From Polytrichum commune (lineage: Eukaryota > Streptophyta > Polytrichopsida > Polytrichales > Polytrichaceae): 60,000 bases of DNA. The notes below the pieces were generated by a model, which saw only the letters and a program-made list of their open reading frames with translations, did not search any database and had not been told where the DNA came from. Position numbers and translations under genes: made by a program. The first letter of the stretch is position 1; each line of letters begins with the position of its first letter. The DNA is taken from positions 69,395,554 to 69,455,553 of the forward strand of contig OX485803.1 in assembly GCA_950295325.1 (NCBI GenBank), written 5' to 3'. Below are positions 8,988-19,897 of the stretch, piece after piece.

Positions 8988-11900
8988 ATGGCGTCCAAGC
9001 CAACGCCCAAGCAGCTGGGTTACACTATGCCAGGTATAGAAAGAGAATCTAAAAAAGCCCACAATAACTCAATTTTGCGGCGACTAGTCCAACACCTGGA
9101 AGATGACTTGTAAGGAGGATAAATCTGTGCACATTCCTCCTTGTAAAGAAGATCTAGCTCTGCGAAATGTTCTGTCGAAGGAGATTCTCTTTTGTTTACT
9201 TTGGGAATTTTTAAACTTGCAAATCTAACATCTGGAACTATGCGTTGATTTCTTCCCTTGCCTTTAGACTGTGAGACAAGGAGAAGTGAGAAGTTCTAGT
9301 TCCTCTGTGGCACGGATTCCTGTTATGGAGTCAGCTTGTTGTTATGAGGAGGAAATTAAGTGTGACTCCGGCACTCCAAGTCCTCCCTGTGACTCCATCC
9401 AAGCTTTGATTGAGAGGTGAGCACTAACTGGAATTGGATGTGCAACTGTCATAAAATTACTTCTTACATCTCGGAGCTTTGATCACAAATTTTAGGTGAA
9501 TTCGAGAAGCACGCGGGGTGCTGGATGGGGTGGCCTTACGATGGGAATTTGTGGAGGGAGAATGCGAAACCCGCCCAAGCCCAGTACGCCGCAATTGCCA
9601 AGGCCATCTCTCAATTTGAGCCACTCACAATGTTCGCACACCCTGGCGAGGTGAGTTTAAACCCTAACCCCTAGACGCTTTTGGAGCCCAAATCCAATTT
9701 GAAGTTTGATGAGAGTTTCATATCATCCAGTACTAATTACAGAGAGAATGCACACGTAGTAGACAGTTTAGAGGTTAACTCTTGAATGCTTTGGGAGCTC
9801 CGATAGGGACTCCCAAAGATACGCCATTATGAAATTTGTACAACGTGAGTGTATATTCTGATGTGACATTGTGGTAGATGGTGTGATAGCTTGTTGTCTT
9901 GCAAGGTTATACCTCTTGACACCTGTCAGATAGAAAGTAGCTTGGAAAGAGTTTGATGAAAATTTCATATCATTTAGTTTTAATTAAAAGAGAGCATGCA
10001 CAATTAGTATGATCATGCTGAAAGCGTTCAGGGGTTAACTCTTGGGTGGTTTCAGCTGCTCACCCGACTTGTGTGCTTGGATAAATAACCTATGCTTCTT
10101 CGCTAGCTATTGTGTATTATCACAGGATATGATTTTAATTTTGAACAAATCTGATTGGTTTTTATTGTTGTTATTTTGTGCACATTAGCCAGCAGAGGTC
10201 GCACGCGAATATCTGAAGGATGCACCGAACGTGACGGTGGTGGAGCTGGAGATTGAGGATGGGTGGACACGCGATTGGGGCCCTTCGGTAAGCCCCGTCC
10301 CTTTTTTGCTTCCAGAAATTGATGAAATGATCACATGACGTTCGTTCCAACATATTATTCCTTTGGCTTGAATGGGAAATGCAAATCAATGTACGGGGAA
10401 GAATCGGCTACTAGGTACAGATGAACCGGTTCGGTTCCCCAAATTACCGGTTCAAAATCAAAACTCTAGGAAGTGAACCGAACCATATTTTTGAAAAAGA
10501 ATTCTCATTTTAAGTAAGAATACAAGGACTAACCGATGCATTTGAATGAATAACGGGTTGATTATAAAGGAGTAAGGATAGCAACCGAGTTGGCTCAAAT
10601 TCCTCCCTGTTAACTGATGCAAATCTCTCGTTGGGAGCCTGTTGGGTGATGAATTGATTGGATTTGTGTGGTCGATCCTGGTGTGCAGTGCATTACCAAG
10701 GATGAGCCCGCGACCGGTAGGCGGATTGTTGCGGGTGTGCATTGGGATTACGATTGCTACGGAGGAAACCTGAAGAAGAAACTGGGCTTGCCGACCATGA
10801 TGCCCACCTGGGAGAAAGACTACCACGCCGGGCGGAAAATACTGGAGATGAACAACCTTCAAGTCTTCGAGGCACCGATTCATCTCGAAGGCGGCTCCAT
10901 CCATTCCGACGGCCAAGGGTAATCCATCTCTTCCCATTCCAACAAGGACTAGTCGCATTCCATGCCCTAAATATCGAAACTGGATTCCATCATTAGCTGC
11001 GACCCCTCTCCCATCCCCAAAATAGATCTAACAAAAGCAGAATCGGGATCCACGCCATGGCAAAAGTGATGCATTTCTAGGTCACATGGTTCAAGTGCAA
11101 GTTTGGGATTGCATCAGTGCAAAGGAGACTCTTGTAAAAAACAAATTATGGAATATCCCGTTAGTATTCCATGACTTTTGTGAATGGAATAGCTAGAAAT
11201 ATCCCTAAAATTCATTAAACTGGAAGAAGTCGCCAACTTTTGGGTGAACGTGTATGAGTTTTGATGAATTTCTGTATAATCATCCATATGTGGCTTCGCC
11301 ATTCCAATGGTTGTAGCTAACGCTCCTCTTCTTGAAAACTTGAAAGAAAAATCACGGGATAGAACAAGTATGAACGTAACCATCGTTGCCATCGTCGTCA
11401 TCGTTTTTATAGGTAATATACAAGAATTGGCAGCTGACGTTTAATTGGGTGCACTTTGAGGATGGTTGTTAATTCGGCTACCAAATTGGTGACAATTATA
11501 TTGTTTTGCAGGACACTGATGTGCACGGAGGAATGCCTGCTCCATGCATCACGAAACCCGCACTTGGGCAGAGAAGGGGTGGAGAAGGTGCTGAAAGAGT
11601 ACCTTGGGCTGGAGAAGATCATCTGGTTCTGGCGAGGGATCATGGGAGATGACGGTGTCGTCAATGGCCACGTGGACAATTTCTGCTGCTTCGTGCGGCC
11701 TGGTGTTGTTCTGTTGGCATGGACCGAGGACAAGGATGATCCACAGGTTCCGACCTATTTTTCCCATGCGTTGACTGCACTATAAAGTATATTTTTCTGA
11801 TTGGGTGTCACATTTTGAAATTCAAACTGCCATGCTTGATTAGTGCCATGGCTTATCTTGTAGTACTTAGCAAGTTTCCGATGCCATCTGCGTTACACTA

Positions 11901-13834
11901 ACATGTGCAAGTTATTAGGTTGGCCCACGCTAATTTATCGACATACTACTCTAGTTTGAATACTTATTACCACATTTACAAAATACATGAATTATTCTTT
12001 TACTGTGGTTGCTATCTGGATAAATAAACAAAGTTATAAGTTTTTCTGATCTAATTTCGACTCAAGGTAATATGCACGGGTAAAGAGGCACCCTATTCAG
12101 GAAGGCAACCTATTGATTGCACATAGCAGTGTGATTCCCACCCAGTGATTGCAAGATCACTTATGTGGGTCGATGATGAACAGTCTTCAAGTGGAGTAGG
12201 ATGTAAACCACTAAATCAGATGTATAGTGTACAGGAATTTGCACATAATTGCTTGTGGAGGTTGGTATTACTGTAGAAGGCTCTTAACTCTGATCCAGAT
12301 AAGTTACTGTTCATCCATCATGTTGCCCACGTGTCATTCCTACATTGGCAGAGAACACTAGAATCCCAGCGTGGAAACGACACTCTGGCACTAGGAGAGA
12401 TGAAATAAAGCCCCTTCTATGGTGTTCGATTCCCCTGTTCCTCCTGCAATGGCTGCCCTCAGATGCATGTGGACATGTCCCCGTTGCCCAAGAATTTGGA
12501 CAACCAGGCTATAAGTTAGTAGGTATCTTTTGTGATAAACGTAGGAGACTAGGGATTTGATGGCCGATGCTAAATTGCTTGTGTGAAATGTGCAGTACGA
12601 GGTGTCAATGGATGCTTATGAACGGCTGATGAAGACCACCGACGCGAAAGGCCGCAAACTGCAGGTCTACAAGCTCCCCCGCCCGCCTCCCCTGTTCCGG
12701 ACATTTAAAGAAGCCAATGGGCTTGCGGTAAGGCTCCTGGACTGCCAACTCATGTTACGTCTTTGAAGTAGTGACTTCAATTTTAGGGCACGTAACCAGA
12801 AGACTTCTTGCAATGTGGCAAGTGAAGAGAGAAGTTCTACCATTTAATTTCATACCATGAGAGGAAAAGGAAGTGACTTTCAACGATGATTCATACTTGA
12901 TTTGTAGGTTTGGGTTGTGGTTCCGAACTCCATGTGTTGACATGGCAAGAAAGAGACAACCTAGGACTTCCGGGCACTACATGGTGCCCAGAAGTCCTCG
13001 TTTTCTAGTTGCTGAAAGTCATCAGGCCGTGTGAAAATTAGCATCAGGCACCTCTACGTTAGGTTTTAGAGGGTTAAAGAATGGGCGTGTGCAAATTGAC
13101 CATAAAGTCACCCAAGTTTTTTCTCATGGCCTGAATCACCATACTCAAAGAGTGGTGTTGTTTTTACAGCTTGTCATTTTACAATGCGAGGCCCAAGCTA
13201 ACCTTGAATAGGTCAATCCGAGATTTACGGCAGGAGTTTCCATGGGAAACCCGTGTTTTAGATCTTTAAGTTCTCATAAAAAATTTGAGATGACAAGAAT
13301 ATCCGAGTGTCACCAACTTTCAAAATATTAAGCTCCAACACAGGACGAGCCAACGAGCTCTTCATAGGAAATTCTCGCAAGGAGGGATCAAATCCCACGG
13401 TTTCGTCCCTCTTTTGAGCGACTTCACACATTTAGTAGCTCTGTTGCCACTAAAAAGTGTCCCTCTTCATTAACTGTTTTGAGGGTTTGGGAATGAGGAG
13501 TTGCAAATCGAACACCACCAGCATTGTTGCAGCCAGAAACTGACTTCGATAGCTGTGACCCATTTTATAGGAGGGTTACATTGAGAAAGGATACGTTCCT
13601 CGCATTGCCGGTGAGCGCCTGCCATCGACCTACATCAACCACTACTGTGCCAACGGCGGAGTGGTGGTGCCCCAATTCGGAGGCGTTGCGACCGAGACCG
13701 ACAAACGCGCACTGGAAATCATCCAGGAGGCCTATGGACCCGATTACAAAGTGGTGGGGGTGAGCTCACGCGAAGTCGTTCTGAATGCTGGCAACATCCA
13801 TTGCATCACCCAGCAGCATCCTGCAGGCTGGTGA
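8988..13834 (+). CDS. AIH: Agmatine deiminase (agmatine iminohydrolase), seven exons, complete
   Basis: Hydrolyses agmatine to N-carbamoylputrescine and ammonia, the plant arginine-decarboxylase route to putrescine. Exons: 8988-9033, 9496-9650, 10189-10287, 10689-10918, 11512-11746, 12596-12727, 13571-13834. All introns are GT-AG, phases agree, and the spliced frame is open for 386 codons, close to the usual plant length of about 380. Family signatures: MPGEFEKHAGCWMGWP (residues 14-29), WTRDWGP (93-99), HLEGGSIHSDGQG (165-177), NGHVDNFCCF (228-237) and GNIHCITQQ (373-381). Cys377 should be the catalytic nucleophile and His230 its partner. The ATG lies in a good context (AAAATGGC). A 5'-leader intron is possible because GTGCAG precedes the ATG. 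No targeting peptide is obvious, so it is probably cytosolic. Intron 2 holds a diverged tandem duplication; intron 6 holds a SINE-like repeat and a hairpin. It looks functional. Confidence 0.96.
9705..10055. repeat. Diverged tandem duplication inside agmatine deiminase intron 2
   Basis: 9705-9790 and 9945-10055 share GTTTGATGA, TTTCATATCAT, AGAGAGAATGCACA-like and GGTTAACTCTTG blocks in the same order, about 245 bp apart. Confidence 0.7.
12076..12124 (-). repeat. Short repeat family L, copy 1 (intronic)
   Basis: About 48 bp containing GGGTAAAGAGGCA and GGCAACCTATT. It is the reverse complement of 27981-28029. Identity and function are unknown. Confidence 0.55.
12963..12998. repeat. Hairpin in agmatine deiminase intron 6
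   Basis: Arms AGGACTTCCGGGCAC and GTGCCCAGAAGTCCT (15 bp, one mismatch) flank the loop TACATG. Confidence 0.8.
13130..13430 (-). repeat. Dispersed repeat family F, copy 2, inside agmatine deiminase intron 6
   Basis: Same orientation as 4612-4918, sharing AAAGAGTGGTGTTG, CAATCCGAGATTTA, ACGAGCTCTTCATAG-like and GGTTTCGTCCCTCTTTTGAG. It lies well inside the intron, away from both splice sites. Confidence 0.6.
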
Positions 13835-13920
13835 TTAATTGCATCCAATCACCGTGACATTTATATCTCATCCCAAGTAAGAGGTCTGAAGGAATCATGC
13901 ATATGAAGTTAGCATGTTCC

Positions 13921-14074
13921 GAGGTTTCTGTGAGGCTAAGTTGCAGACTCGTAAAATTGTTTCGATCCGCTTGCTGAGTGTGTGTGGAGTCGACAACATC
14001 AATGGCCCTGCTGCCTGTAGTCTTAATTGCTAGTGGAATTAGCTCAGGCGGGGCGCCATTGTACAGGTTTGCGT
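13921..14074. repeat. 3' flank segment of agmatine deiminase that recurs at 15.25 kb
   Basis: It lies 87 bp after the stop codon, so probably within the 3' UTR. The blocks TGAGGCTAAGTTGCAGACTC, CTGCCTGTAGTC and GGAATTAGCTCAGGC recur in order at 15248-15396. An AT-rich tract near 14125-14140 may be the polyadenylation region. Confidence 0.8.
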
Positions 14075-14329
14075 GCATCGAGATTCATGTTAAGCTGTGT
14101 CTACAGTATCTGTCATGATCGTATTTTTAATATAAAAGCAGCGGCCGAGGCTCACTTCTTGTATGCGATTCGTGTGTTGCACTAAGTGGTAAAGGTATGT
14201 GGGTGCTATTTGGTTCGTTTTTCCATATTCTCCAACTTTTGGGGATTAGATTCACACAAACAAAACTCGTGGCAAAAACCGGATTGAAAATCGGACCTCC
14301 CCTGATTTAGTTATGGTTATTAGAAGTGC

Positions 14330-14880
14330 ATGTTTGTTGATTTCTTAAGTGAGTACATATATAGATCCTCCCCATTGTGTTCAGTATTGAGTGTAGAGTA
14401 GTTATTAATATTTGAAGATGTAGTCCAATCTCTTTTAAACATGTGTCTTTATGATGTTTACTCTTTGATCCTCACCGAACCACATACAAACCAAATCTAG
14501 GGGTCCAATTAAGAAAATGAGCCACTTAAGACCCATCTACCTTAAGGTAGACATCACGCCTCATTCCAACACATCAATAATCTGGACACTTATATTTGAG
14601 TGGCATGTGGTTAGGTGTGGATCTAAGAACTGATACCAACAAGGTGTGTGTTAAAATAGGTTGGACTACGTGCTCGAAATATGCTAACCATTGTAGACAT
14701 AATGGTCAACCTTATTGGGGGGGGGGGGGGTACATGACCATTTAATGAGCACAATAATCTTCACCTTGGCAATGAAAGAGATATTCATATGAGTTCCAAA
14801 AACTATGAGGCATATGGATCCATGCACACTTTGGATATGCTAATCATCCCACATTAATTATGTGTACCATATCCTTCAAG
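14330..14880. repeat. Two family K repeats head to head (copies 2 and 8)
   Basis: 14330-14555 is a 5'-truncated plus-strand copy ending CCCATCTACCTTAAGG. 14575-14880 is a minus-strand copy, recognised by GTGGTTAGGTGTGGATCTAAG and by its likeness to 29105-29430. A 14-G tract lies inside at 14717-14730. Confidence 0.55.
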
Positions 14881-15247
14881 AAGTGGGTGCAAAGAGAAAA
14901 GTACCTAAATAACACATGCCATCTAACTTAGTGATTATGTCAATTAGTTTTATTGACGTGTCTTATATATTCTTGATTGGATATAAAGAGGCACATTGTC
15001 ACCAATAAACGATGAACTTGCTATGGTTTGACCACTATATCCGGTAATGGACACATGTCACCTTACATTGGTTGTAGTAAGCACCCAATATTTACCACAT
15101 TGCTACTGCATCTCCAACAATAGCTTGGACACTCGGGGGTGAATTCAACATAGCCCAAATGGTGCCACCTGGGTGTACAAAATAGTACTAATGAATATGA
15201 TTTATAAAGTATGCATAAGGGATTATTGATTTATAAACTACGCATCG

Positions 15248-15396
15248 AGGAATTTCTATGAGGCTAAGTTGCAGACTCGTTAATTGTTTCAATCTTTTTC
15301 GAGAATGTGTGGCGTCCACAACAATTGCGCTGCCACCTGTAGTCATATTTGCTAATGGAATTAGCTGAGGCAGTGTGTGCTATGTGACAGGTTTGC
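15248..15396. repeat. Duplicated copy of the agmatine deiminase 3' flank
   Basis: About 80% like 13921-14074 with the same block order and orientation. No part of the coding exons accompanies it. It lies between repeat family K and the dead LINE. Confidence 0.8.
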
Positions 15397-15493
15397 AAGA
15401 AAAGATTTGCCAACTCAACAAAGATTCCACATCCTTAGAAAGATGATTTTACATTCTTAGAAATGAAATGAAAGATGATTTTACATTCTTAGA

Positions 15494-15527
15494 AATGAAA
15501 TGAAATGAAATGAAATGAAATGAAAAT
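15494..15527. repeat. (GAAAT)n microsatellite at the 3' end of the LINE
   Basis: Read on the minus strand this is (ATTTC)n lying just downstream of the LINE remnant, where non-LTR elements often end in a simple repeat. A 30-bp direct duplication (15440-15500) precedes it. Confidence 0.8.
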
Positions 15528-15576
15528 GTCTTTTAAAGTCTAGGAAGTCGAAAAGGCTAATGGGATTGAAAGTACA

Positions 15577-17270
15577 TCAAGATGGTCTCAAACCAGCTAA
15601 TTCTTTATAACGGTGGAGTGTTGTAGCCTTCGTGAGATAGAGGTTGATGTCAACTTGATTGTCCAATTGAAAGAAAGACTTGAGGCTCCCTAGAACTACA
15701 TTCTCAAATAGTGATGAAAACTTATCTCTAATGGGGATATATAAGGGACATCCCAACACGAAATGCGCCTTATTTTCAACTGTGTTATAGGAGCAAAAGT
15801 GGCATAGTCTAGTATCTCTAGATTTAGGGATAGTCGACCATCGTCCAGTTTCAATGGCAAGTCTTGTTTGAGGTGCAGTAAGCAACAATGATCTTGCGTT
15901 GTGGTGGTATCAATTGGTTGCTTCAAGTACAATTTCATATTTGTATTTTCAAAAAATCCTTGAGGTTGAGGTAATCTAGTTCTTTCCTTGATAAATGGAA
16001 AAACTCTACTCTTTATCAAGAAAAACCTTCTTGATATCATCATTTGCTATACTTTATGTGGTTGGGTTCCCAGTGAGGTAGACCCCATGGTATTTGTATT
16101 CATGGGTTATCTCAATTTGGTCCTTGTCGAGGTAAAATGCCTCTTGGTTTAATTACTTTTTGATGCGGCCAAACATCATGATTCTAGTCTTAGATAAATT
16201 GACTCTAAGGCTAGAAGACGTGCAAATCTCATCTAAGTTGTTCGAAAGTCATTGTGGGCTTGCTCCTGATTTAGAGAGCAAAACATCATCCTCGACATAA
16301 AGAAGAATGGCAATCACTATGTTAAATGAACACAAAGAATCCTAGTTGATCTTGCCCAAATGCTTCAAGTTCATCAATGTACTAGCCAAATAGTGTGGGG
16401 GAGAGGGAACATTCTTGTTTAACACCAATATCGGACATTACTTCACCATGTGTGTCAACATTTCTATGATTTTTTGCATAAATTGCAGTGTACATGGCTT
16501 TGTCAACTAGTTGTAAATGACGTGGTACACCTAATCGTTGGAGGCATGCCCAAAGCTTGTTGTGCATGACTATGTCAAAAGCTTATTTGAAATTGAGAAA
16601 CAATAATAAAGACATTGACCAACAAGTACTTCTCGTTCAATTAATGTAATGTACGGATGTGGTCCAAAGTAGATCTACCTTCCCTAAAACTTGTGTGTCC
16701 TCTCACTCTAACCCCTTTCAATTCCGCCCACCGACTATTTTTTTTTCATAAAACAAAGCCATAAAGCTTACCGAAGACTATTCGTAGCACTATGGTCCTA
16801 TAGTTCCCCAGGGGGGCGTCTTTCACCAAATTTGAAGATTATTTGAATGATGTTGATAGACCATGAAGCCAGAAAACCCTCTTCAGCCACCAAATTAAAT
16901 AGCTTTGTGATTGGTTCACATATATCATTTGCAACCCATATTAGAAACTCCAATTTTAACCCATGGATATCATTGGCCTTATCATTTGCTAAAATCTTTC
17001 AAATAGGTCTATGTTACCCCTTATGTAAAAACATCAGCAAGTTGAATGTTAGGATCAAAATGATCATTGATACTTTGTCCTGAGGTATATAGTTTTGTGC
17101 AATAATCTACTACTTGTAGGAGGGTTGATCATCGTTTTCTTCAAAACTCTTCCAAAAATATTTTGGGTGGCGTTTGAGTAGAAGATGAAGTTCCATTTGT
17201 TTGTGCTCCAAGAGCGTTTCTTATATCGGATCATCATGAGGTACTTTTTGAAAGCCATTCTAGAAGTATT
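15577..17270 (-). pseudogene. Dead LINE (non-LTR retrotransposon) reverse transcriptase region
   Basis: Minus-strand frames, broken by stops and frameshifts, read in order like a non-LTR reverse transcriptase. They give an early block (KANDIHGLKLEFLIWV, about 17000) and a W..YY..LY-like start around 17100. Next is the AFDIVMHNKLWACLQRLGVP block (about 16580-16520), then SDIGVKQECSLSPTLFG (about 16430-16385). The catalytic box survives as LYVEDDVLL in another frame (about 16300-16270). The C-terminal 15577-15888 frame carries a Cys-X2-Cys-X9-His-X4-Cys knuckle (CHFCSYNTVENKAHFVLGC). No endonuclease domain is recognisable upstream. It is inactive. Confidence 0.85.
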
Positions 17271-17840
17271 TATCCGAGTGACTAGAGTTTAACACCATAT
17301 GGAAGTGTCGTTGGGCCTAGGGTACCTCACTAGCGAAATGTTAGAACTAGGGTGAGACCTAATGTAGAGTACTCTTTATATTGCAAGCAAAAAAATTGAA
17401 AAATATTCATTTTTATATAGTATCAATTCTATTCATGTACTTCATTGTAAATACTATATGACAGCCTGTAATGTCATGAATTGTTTTTGTAGTACTACAT
17501 ATAGGGTACTATGTTTAGGATGATACAAGTCTTGAGCATTTAGTAATGTTCTTGTAGTGCTCAGTTGTGTTTTTGTTCATCATGTTGTATCCATGTCATT
17601 GTTTGGTGTCTTAATCCTTTGTCATTATTGTATTTCATCCTTTATCGACAAACTTAATAACATAAGGCAACCAATGTCGTATGTTAAAAACAATCTTATA
17701 TTCCTAAGCTTGTTGATAAAGGGTGCCATAAAACATCATACATATGGTGGTTACAAACAACATAGAAGAGGCATTTTTTGAATCAACATAGGGTTAAGTT
17801 TAAATGGAAATAATCAAGGTGAAACTATCAAAGAGTGCAA
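17271..17840. other. Intergenic, no recognisable feature
   Basis: AT-rich sequence. The open frame at 17557-17781 has no family signature. I see no repeat shared with the rest of the window. Confidence 0.4.
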
Positions 17841-17886
17841 GATAATGGGGCAAAGTAGAAGTAGAAAAAAAACATTAGATAAACAA

Positions 17887-17898
17887 CCCCCCCCCCCC

Positions 17899-17932
<34 letters not shown>
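17887..17932. repeat. Poly(C) tract followed by (CA)n
   Basis: Fifteen C (17887-17901) run directly into about 15 CA units. Confidence 0.95.
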
Positions 17933-17933
<1 letters not shown>

Positions 17934-18182
17934 GAAAAGAAAAGAAAAAAGTAAAAAAAGCTTTGACACATGCATATACAAAGACTATGAGGTAGTAAGG
18001 TACCCGTGGCGAGGCCTCCATAAATTTATACGGTATCAAGGGCATCCATATATGGAAGAATATAGAAAGTTATGTAGAGCTTAGGCTTGAGATAATCATC
18101 CAACATGTCCATATTTAATGGATATGGATGGCATGCCCCAATACCCTAGGGTTTCAAGTTTGGTTTTGTGGGTCTATAGTAA

Positions 18183-18575
18183 GGGCCGGTTTACACTACG
18201 GTGGAGAAGTCCACCGGTCATGAAAAAAAAGCGTTTCTCAATTGTGATTGGTCGAAAATGCAACTCTTGACCAGTGGGTGTTTACACTAGGTGAAGAAAA
18301 CAATGGTGGTGAACTTTTCTCATGGATGATAAAATGACATGGCCGCCTACATGGCGGCACTTTTTGGAGTTGGGCTTCTCCGGAGGAGGAGTTTCTTGTC
18401 CGGCCTCTTGAGGCCGGACAAGAAACTCCTCCTCCGGAGAAGCCCAACTCAATAGAAATATTTTATTGCCTTTAATTCTTCTCCGGCACATCCACCATTT
18501 GCCTCATATAACCATGTCTTGGCCAAGCATTCTTGACTGACCGGAGGCCTTCTCCACCGTAGTGTAAACCGGCCC
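18183..18575. mobile_element. PIF/Harbinger (Tourist-like) MITE, family B copy 1, with a central 84-bp palindrome
   Basis: The 27-bp terminal inverted repeats are perfect (GGGCCGGTTTACACTACGG... at 18183-18209, mirrored at 18549-18575). Both are flanked by TAA (18180-18182 and 18576-18578), the 3-bp target duplication typical of PIF/Harbinger. The 393-bp element has no coding sequence of its own. Its centre, 18367-18450, is a separate near-perfect inverted repeat. A shortened relative lies at 23225-23380. Confidence 0.9.
18367..18450. repeat. 84-bp near-perfect palindrome (41-bp arms, 2-nt centre)
   Basis: The arms 18367-18407 and 18410-18450 are exact reverse complements around TT. Read-through RNA would form a very stable, perfectly paired hairpin. 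The two overlapping minus-strand open frames here are products of the palindrome. Confidence 0.95.
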
Positions 18576-18621
18576 TAAGGGTTAATCAATGAGGAAATTT
18601 GGGATGGTGGGGGGGGGGGGG

Positions 18622-19595
18622 AGGGGAGGGGGAATCTACCATTTGGCATGTCATATAAGATGAAGTATTTGTGCCTACAAATATTGGAGACCTTATTTTT
18701 GCAAGCTTTTTTTTCCCTCATAGACATATGTTATGGCATTACCTTCTTATTATAAATTCATGTGTTATATAATATACTTCTTGCTACTCCTTTGCTTTAA
18801 CTTAGTTTTTTGGGGGTCCATGCACAAGATGTATGTTTTTTATGAAGGGTGTACCCCCCAGGATTGACCCCTAGGATCGACCCCTTAGATTTATTCAGAC
18901 AACTTTTCCTTGAATGTCTATTTTCAAATTAAATATTTTCACTAGTAAAATTTTACAGCATACTCAAACATAGTCTTAAAATAGTAAACATTGAAACAAT
19001 GGTTATAAAGTGAGTATATATTGATTTCGTTGTTTTTTTTCCAAACTATGCATGAATCATTTGTTAAAACTTACTTGTGAGAAAACTATGATACTAATTG
19101 AAGTATTGTAGACCATATATTCCAAAAGAATTACAATCATTTATCTCAATTCCACTATTAATATCCTCTATTAAGTCCTAACATAAACTTTGAAATAATC
19201 GGATTGTGACTACAAAAAGAACATTCATAAGTTTGAATCAATGAACCACCCCCAAAATACTAGACATTGCCTCTTTCATTACGCCAAGTCGTCGATATCA
19301 CCCTCTTCATATTTGAAGTTGAAGAGACAATCTAAATGATAGACTGCCCAAATTACATGCAAACAATACCTTTACTTTCAAGATAACTACATTTTGCACA
19401 CCTCGAAACACGATTGTGAAAGTCAAACCCAAAACGGGTGACATTGAAACCCACTTGAGAGGGTCCCTTTGAAACATAACTTAGGGTTACTCTAACACTT
19501 GCATGTACTAATTTTCCGTAACTCATTAATCAAATCCAATGGGATTGTTGTCAGGGTTTGCGGCAAGTGGGTAGGTGAGGAGGCACATCACGTTC
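18622..19595. other. Intergenic, no recognisable feature
   Basis: It follows a 13-G tract (18609-18621). AT-rich sequence with stops in all frames; no RNA gene or shared repeat was recognised. Confidence 0.4.
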
Positions 19596-19722
19596 AAATT
19601 GCTCCAACCTTCAAACGCTAGGCCTAGAGCTCATGCCAAACCGCATGGGCCCCACCCCAACCAGCTATGACCCAACATAGGGGGAGGGGTGTCAAGGACA
19701 GGGCCCGCGATCCAACACCCGC
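19596..19722 (+). repeat. Repeat family P, left member of an inverted pair
   Basis: It contains CCAACCTTCAAACGCTAGGC, CATGGGCCCCACCCCAACCA and GGGGGAGGGGTGT. Its diverged reverse complement lies at 22430-22556. The pair brackets 2.7 kb of sequence of different character. Confidence 0.65.
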
Positions 19723-19860
19723 CGATTTTCTTGATCCTAACCAAAAAATGTTGTCCATCCTGACCAACTTCAAAAAAAACTAAAAAACTAAATAAAAATC
19801 CCTTGTTTTTCTAAAGGTTGTTTGTCCACAAATTCCATAATGAGTTCACTTCACCTAAAA

Positions 19861-19897
<37 letters not shown>

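Noticed and set aside
10410-10485. CCGGTT-rich sequence in agmatine deiminase intron 3 as another family A copy
   Set aside because: Only the hexamer is shared; order and spacing of other family A blocks are absent.
18238-18491. Two minus-strand open frames of 69 codons
   Set aside because: They lie across the 84-bp palindrome of a non-coding MITE.
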